Shown here in pieces: positions 5,862 through 6,854 of a stretch of 6,854 nt of DNA. Source of the DNA: Pseudomonadota bacterium. Its GTDB lineage: Bacteria; Pseudomonadota; Alphaproteobacteria; Paracaedibacterales; CAIULA01. The notes under the pieces are model-generated. The model did no database searches. It saw nothing but the letters and a program-made list of their open reading frames with translations, and had not been told where the DNA came from. Position numbers and translations under genes: made by a program. Position 1 is the first letter of the stretch. Every line of letters starts with the position of its first letter. The stretch covers positions 1-6,854 of the forward strand of contig JAJZHT010000064.1 of the NCBI GenBank assembly GCA_021804455.1, read 5' to 3'.

Positions 5862-6848
5862 TTGGAACCTGAACCGTACTTATTAGAATTTATGGACAAT
5901 CATCTTTTGTCCCTGTTGGTAGGTCCCCAAGACCACCATCTTGCTTACCTGGAGAAGAAGTTGGGGGTAAGTTTGGCTATGAGGGGGAATCGTATCACTG
6001 TTCATGGCAACGAACCGGCAATTCGTTATGCGGCTGAAGTTTTAAATTATCTTTATGAACAATTGCAAAAAGGTGCCTTCCTTGACACAGATTTTTTAGA
6101 CCACAGCTTGCAGGTGATTGCTAAAAGGTTTTCAGAAAACGTAGAACAACAATCTGGAACGCTTAAGAAAACAGAAATTTCGATTGTTACCAAACGTCGC
6201 ATCGTCTTCCCCCGTACCCCCAACCAAGCCGCCTATATTGAATCCATGCAACATAAAGAATTGGTTTTTGGGATTGGCCCGGCTGGAACAGGAAAAACAT
6301 ACTTAGCGGTAGCCCAGGCTGTTTCCTTCCTTTTGGAAGGGAAAGTTGATCGTATTATTCTTTCAAGACCTGCCGTAGAGGCAGGGGAAAGTTTAGGTTT
6401 TCTACCTGGGGACATGAAAGAAAAAGTCGATCCTTATTTACGCCCCCTTTACGATGCGCTGCATGATATGTTACCGCCCGACCAAGTCCCTAAAAGAATT
6501 GCCAACGGTGAGATAGAAATAGCTCCCATTGCTTTTATGCGAGGCCGAACTCTTGGAAATGCTTTTGTTATTTTAGATGAAGCGCAAAATACTACAGAAA
6601 TGCAGATGAAAATGCTGTTAACACGATTGGGACCTCATTCTCGTATGGTCATTAATGGAGACTTAACCCAAATTGACCTCCCCCGGGGCGTTCCCTCTGG
6701 TCTTAAGAATGCCAAAGAAATATTGAAAAATATTGCGGATATAGACTTCATCTTTTTTGACGAACGGGATGTTGTCCGCCACCCTTTGGTTGCAAAAATT
6801 GTTCACGCCTATGATCGTTACGACAAAAAAAAACAGGCTACCTCATGA
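5862..6848 (+). CDS. phoH: PhoH family ATPase (PhoH/PhoL type)
   Basis: This is a 328-residue PhoH-like P-loop ATPase of the short, cytoplasmic type commonly found beside ybeY in bacteria. The family is linked to RNA metabolism, but its exact substrate is poorly defined. A KH-like N-terminal region covers about 10-70 (LGVSLAMRGNRITVHG). The ATPase core starts near 113. It carries Walker A GPAGTGKT (139-146, K145), the family signature SRPAVEAGESLGFLPGDMKE (168-187), Walker B FVILDEAQN (235-243, D239/E240) and the sensor-like INGDLTQIDLP (264-274). Length and motifs are complete, so the protein should be active. It starts with TTG, supported by a good ribosome binding site. Its stop overlaps the next start (ATGA), implying coupled translation with the following gene and co-transcription with miaB. 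Confidence 0.95.
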   Translation: MEPEPYLLEFMDNHLLSLLVGPQDHHLAYLEKKLGVSLAMRGNRITVHGNEPAIRYAAEVLNYLYEQLQKGAFLDTDFLDHSLQVIAKRFSENVEQQSGTLKKTEISIVTKRRIVFPRTPNQAAYIESMQHKELVFGIGPAGTGKTYLAVAQAVSFLLEGKVDRIILSRPAVEAGESLGFLPGDMKEKVDPYLRPLYDALHDMLPPDQVPKRIANGEIEIAPIAFMRGRTLGNAFVILDEAQNTTEMQMKMLLTRLGPHSRMVINGDLTQIDLPRGVPSGLKNAKEILKNIADIDFIFFDERDVVRHPLVAKIVHAYDRYDKKKQATS

Positions 6849-6854
6849 ATCGTG
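6845..6854 (+). CDS. ybeY: Start of the next gene, probably ybeY (endoribonuclease YbeY), cut by the window edge
   Basis: ATG at 6845-6847 overlaps the phoH stop as ATGA, with CAGG (6834-6837) 7 bases upstream. Only MNR can be read. The identity is inferred from the conserved miaB-phoH-ybeY order in Alphaproteobacteria, not from protein sequence. YbeY is a metal-dependent RNase acting in 16S rRNA maturation. Confidence 0.5.

Noticed and set aside
1..6854. CRISPR arrays, tRNA/rRNA genes, toxin-antitoxin or defence modules
   Set aside because: I looked for regularly spaced repeats, cloverleaf-like folds and familiar protein motifs outside the called genes and saw none.

Overview
The window looks like a piece of an alphaproteobacterial chromosome. 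The E1-beta, E2, MiaB and PhoH proteins are all of alphaproteobacterial type, and the order miaB-phoH-(ybeY) is a classic alphaproteobacterial arrangement. The moderately AT-rich composition, TTG/GTG starts, a MITE-like insertion and a loose, homopolymer-rich spacer would suit an obligate or facultative intracellular lineage such as Holosporales/Paracaedibacter relatives. That placement is inference, not something the sequence proves.

Layout: (1) 3-950, the 3' part of pdhB (pyruvate dehydrogenase E1 beta), whose first ~95 bases do not look like pdhB; (2) 961-2178, pdhC (dihydrolipoamide acetyltransferase, E2), translationally close to pdhB; (3) 2179-2879, about 700 bases with no convincing gene, holding a ~130-bp MITE-like element with 13-bp perfect terminal inverted repeats between 11-bp direct repeats, several hairpins, and a palindrome next to a promoter-like TATAAT; (4) 2880-3510, an unrecognised, apparently exported protein whose frame is broken at a CCCCTTTTT run; (5) 3577-4326, a second unrecognised exported protein whose ribosome binding site lies in the 3' arm of a long hairpin; (6) 4380-6854, a promoter followed by the tightly packed run miaB, phoH and the first codons of a third gene, probably ybeY.

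The two housekeeping blocks are functionally separate. pdhB-pdhC supply two of the three catalytic subunits of the complex that turns pyruvate into acetyl-CoA; no lpd (E3) follows directly. miaB-phoH-ybeY are RNA-related: tRNA 2-methylthiolation, a PhoH-family ATPase, and an rRNA-maturation endonuclease. Between them lie two uncharacterised, probably exported proteins. They are the only candidates here for lineage-specific biology, and I cannot assign either a function.

The point most in need of caution is the left edge. The open frame runs on through it, but the encoded residues resemble the N-terminus of an ATP synthase delta subunit rather than E1-beta, and composition changes there. This is most simply an assembly chimera at a contig end.
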